64,000 nt of DNA, taken from assembly GCA_012862575.1 (NCBI GenBank), contig BLSF01000061.1, forward strand, positions 124,001-188,000, read 5' to 3'. The translations under genes and the position numbers were made by a program. This DNA comes from Parietichytrium sp. I65-24A. Its lineage: Eukaryota; Sar; Bigyra; Thraustochytrida; Thraustochytriidae. The notes under the pieces are model-generated. The model was not told where the DNA came from. It worked only from the letters and a program-made list of their open reading frames with translations, and ran no database searches. The number at the start of each line of letters is the position of its first letter. Within the stretch, counting starts at the first letter, position 1. Positions 62,716 through 64,000 of the stretch are shown here, piece by piece.

Positions 62716-63942
62716 TTAGATTTTGCACAGATACAGCAGCGTCACACCTGTCAACACACTCAGGCATCCTAGCGTGATGAAAAATGGGTCCCAATCAGTC
62801 GAGATCATCATTGGGACGGCTGGTGAGATGACAAAGTAAAAGAGCTCTTCAAACAAGACACAAAGTGCCGAGAAACGATCATCACCCGACTCCATGAGAT
62901 GGATCACCACATTTGCATTGGTTGCGAACGAGTATGCACCATAAGAGATGAAGCCCATCAGGAGATAGGTCACCAAAAAGAGTGTCCAATTAGTACTCAG
63001 TGCGTGCAAACCGCCAAAGCAGACCAAGTAGACACCTTGTACGATCATCGCAATGTAAATGAGTCGAAAAAGTAGAAGGTGGGTGACTTTTTTATTCTCA
63101 ATAAACAGCATCGAAGTTGCGGTAAAGAGGAACAATCCTAGATCAAAGATGGACGAAATTAGCAACGCATGTTCAGTGCCCAGCTGCCACACATCCACTA
63201 GGTAGACACCCATCCAACTCGTCATCATATTGATCACACTCGAAGCCCAGAAAATTCCCAGCAATGTCAAGATGGTAACTTTTGACAAGAGCGGAAGAGG
63301 CACGGTGTTAGTTGCTACTTCTGCTGCTTCTTTCTTCAGATTCTGCTTTTGCTTTTGTTGCTTCCAGTAAAAGAGCAACCCAAACACCGCATAAAAAGTG
63401 CCGATCGAGAGAATGCTCCACATGATACCGCCATGACCACCGACTTTCAAGAAAATGTACGTGTACAAACGGGTCAATAAAATTCCTATGGCATTAAACA
63501 TTGGCAGTGCAAATATCTGAAACATCGAAGGCGGGCCATCATTCGCCCCACCATACAGGGCAAATAGAGAGTAAGTCTGAATGTCCTCCATTGTGTGCAA
63601 CCATGACAAGAAAGGTGCCAAAATCAGGTAGATGAGTTTTTCGGTAGGGAAATAGTAGAATAGTACACCAAATAGAATGTACCCCACGGATAGAAGTGTG
63701 TTCGTACAAGCAGCATTATTCAAGTTCATTTTAGACGATTTCAGAAAGACAGTAAAAGATACCGCCGCTAGCGTTGCGATTGTTTCGACAATGTCAATCA
63801 AGACAAACAGCCACTCGACATCCATCGGCTGGAATGCCTCGCTGTAAAATTCAACAAGGTATGGGCGAATGTTGATAAAGACATAGCTTGCCAGGCAATG
63901 TAGCACAAGATTGAAAGCTACAAGCCAGAAGGTCGAACACAT
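62716..63942 (-). CDS. MFS-like multi-pass transporter
   Basis: The 408-residue protein has about twelve membrane segments split by a Lys/Gln-rich cytosolic loop (YWKQQKQKQNLKK, ~195-207), the 6+6 MFS arrangement. Motif A is not clear, so the family call is by topology. CGTATAGG lies ~40 bp upstream. A second transporter with clearer MFS features lies at 10476-11678. Confidence 0.7.
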   Translation of the reverse strand: MCSTFWLVAFNLVLHCLASYVFINIRPYLVEFYSEAFQPMDVEWLFVLIDIVETIATLAAVSFTVFLKSSKMNLNNAACTNTLLSVGYILFGVLFYYFPTEKLIYLILAPFLSWLHTMEDIQTYSLFALYGGANDGPPSMFQIFALPMFNAIGILLTRLYTYIFLKVGGHGGIMWSILSIGTFYAVFGLLFYWKQQKQKQNLKKEAAEVATNTVPLPLLSKVTILTLLGIFWASSVINMMTSWMGVYLVDVWQLGTEHALLISSIFDLGLFLFTATSMLFIENKKVTHLLLFRLIYIAMIVQGVYLVCFGGLHALSTNWTLFLVTYLLMGFISYGAYSFATNANVVIHLMESGDDRFSALCVLFEELFYFVISPAVPMMISTDWDPFFITLGCLSVLTGVTLLYLCKI

Positions 63943-64000
63943 TCTCTTTTTTTTTTCTAGATTTGCTTTAAAGACTTACCACGTATAGGATCATTTAATC

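Overview
The window looks like part of a large eukaryotic dsDNA virus, or a copy of one lodged in a protist genome. The best fit is the mirusvirus lineage: herpesvirus-like capsid genes combined with giant-virus-like information genes. Recognisable core genes are a family B DNA polymerase, a PrimPol-type primase, a RuvC/A22-like resolvase, a PD-(D/E)XK exonuclease, a PIF1 helicase, the N-terminal half of the RNA polymerase largest subunit, a TFIIS zinc ribbon, a TATA-binding protein and a histone H4. A truncated HK97-like major capsid candidate (left edge) and a portal candidate (7.5-9.1 kb) support the assignment, but both are judged from sequence character alone. No double-jelly-roll capsid, A32 ATPase or D5 primase is seen. 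Serine/threonine-proline stalks of the APTxxPT type are common in stramenopiles, so a thraustochytrid-like host is a reasonable guess, not a demonstration.

Layout. 0-13.3 kb: virion candidates (capsid, portal, Q-rich coiled-coil protein), a large unrecognised membrane protein, TFIIS, four multi-pass membrane proteins and a nicotinamidase. 13.4-16.9 kb: a tandem family of genes with a novel basic N-terminal domain, two of them fused to a GNAT acetyltransferase, plus one decayed fragment. 16.9-18.4 kb: PIF1 helicase. 18.5-31.9 kb: an accessory island bracketed by ~54-bp direct repeats and carrying a giant protein kinase, an AIG1/GIMAP-like GTPase with a CaaX tail, and an unrecognised acidic protein, with much repetitive DNA. 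32.2-46.5 kb: RNA polymerase A', PAP2 phosphatase, RING protein, TBP, PolB and unrecognised genes. 46.6-58.4 kb: surface and secreted proteins (choice-of-anchor-L-like and vWA segments, three PAN-like membrane proteins, GDSL esterase), a NUDT9-like ADP-ribose hydrolase, histone H4, resolvase and a CxC-rich acidic protein. 58.4-64 kb: PrimPol, exonuclease, HNH nuclease and an MFS-like transporter.

Regulation. Most core genes have a TATATA-type box 35-50 bp before the ATG. In divergent pairs the box is often a palindrome shared by both genes. The element also encodes its own TBP. The genes of the 18.5-31.9 kb island and the GNAT cluster lack this box, which supports a different origin. Long perfect or near-perfect hairpins lie just after several stop codons and may be transcript-end signals.

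Most core genes look whole. One PAN-like copy looks interrupted, and the adhesin repeat tract contains an undetermined base.
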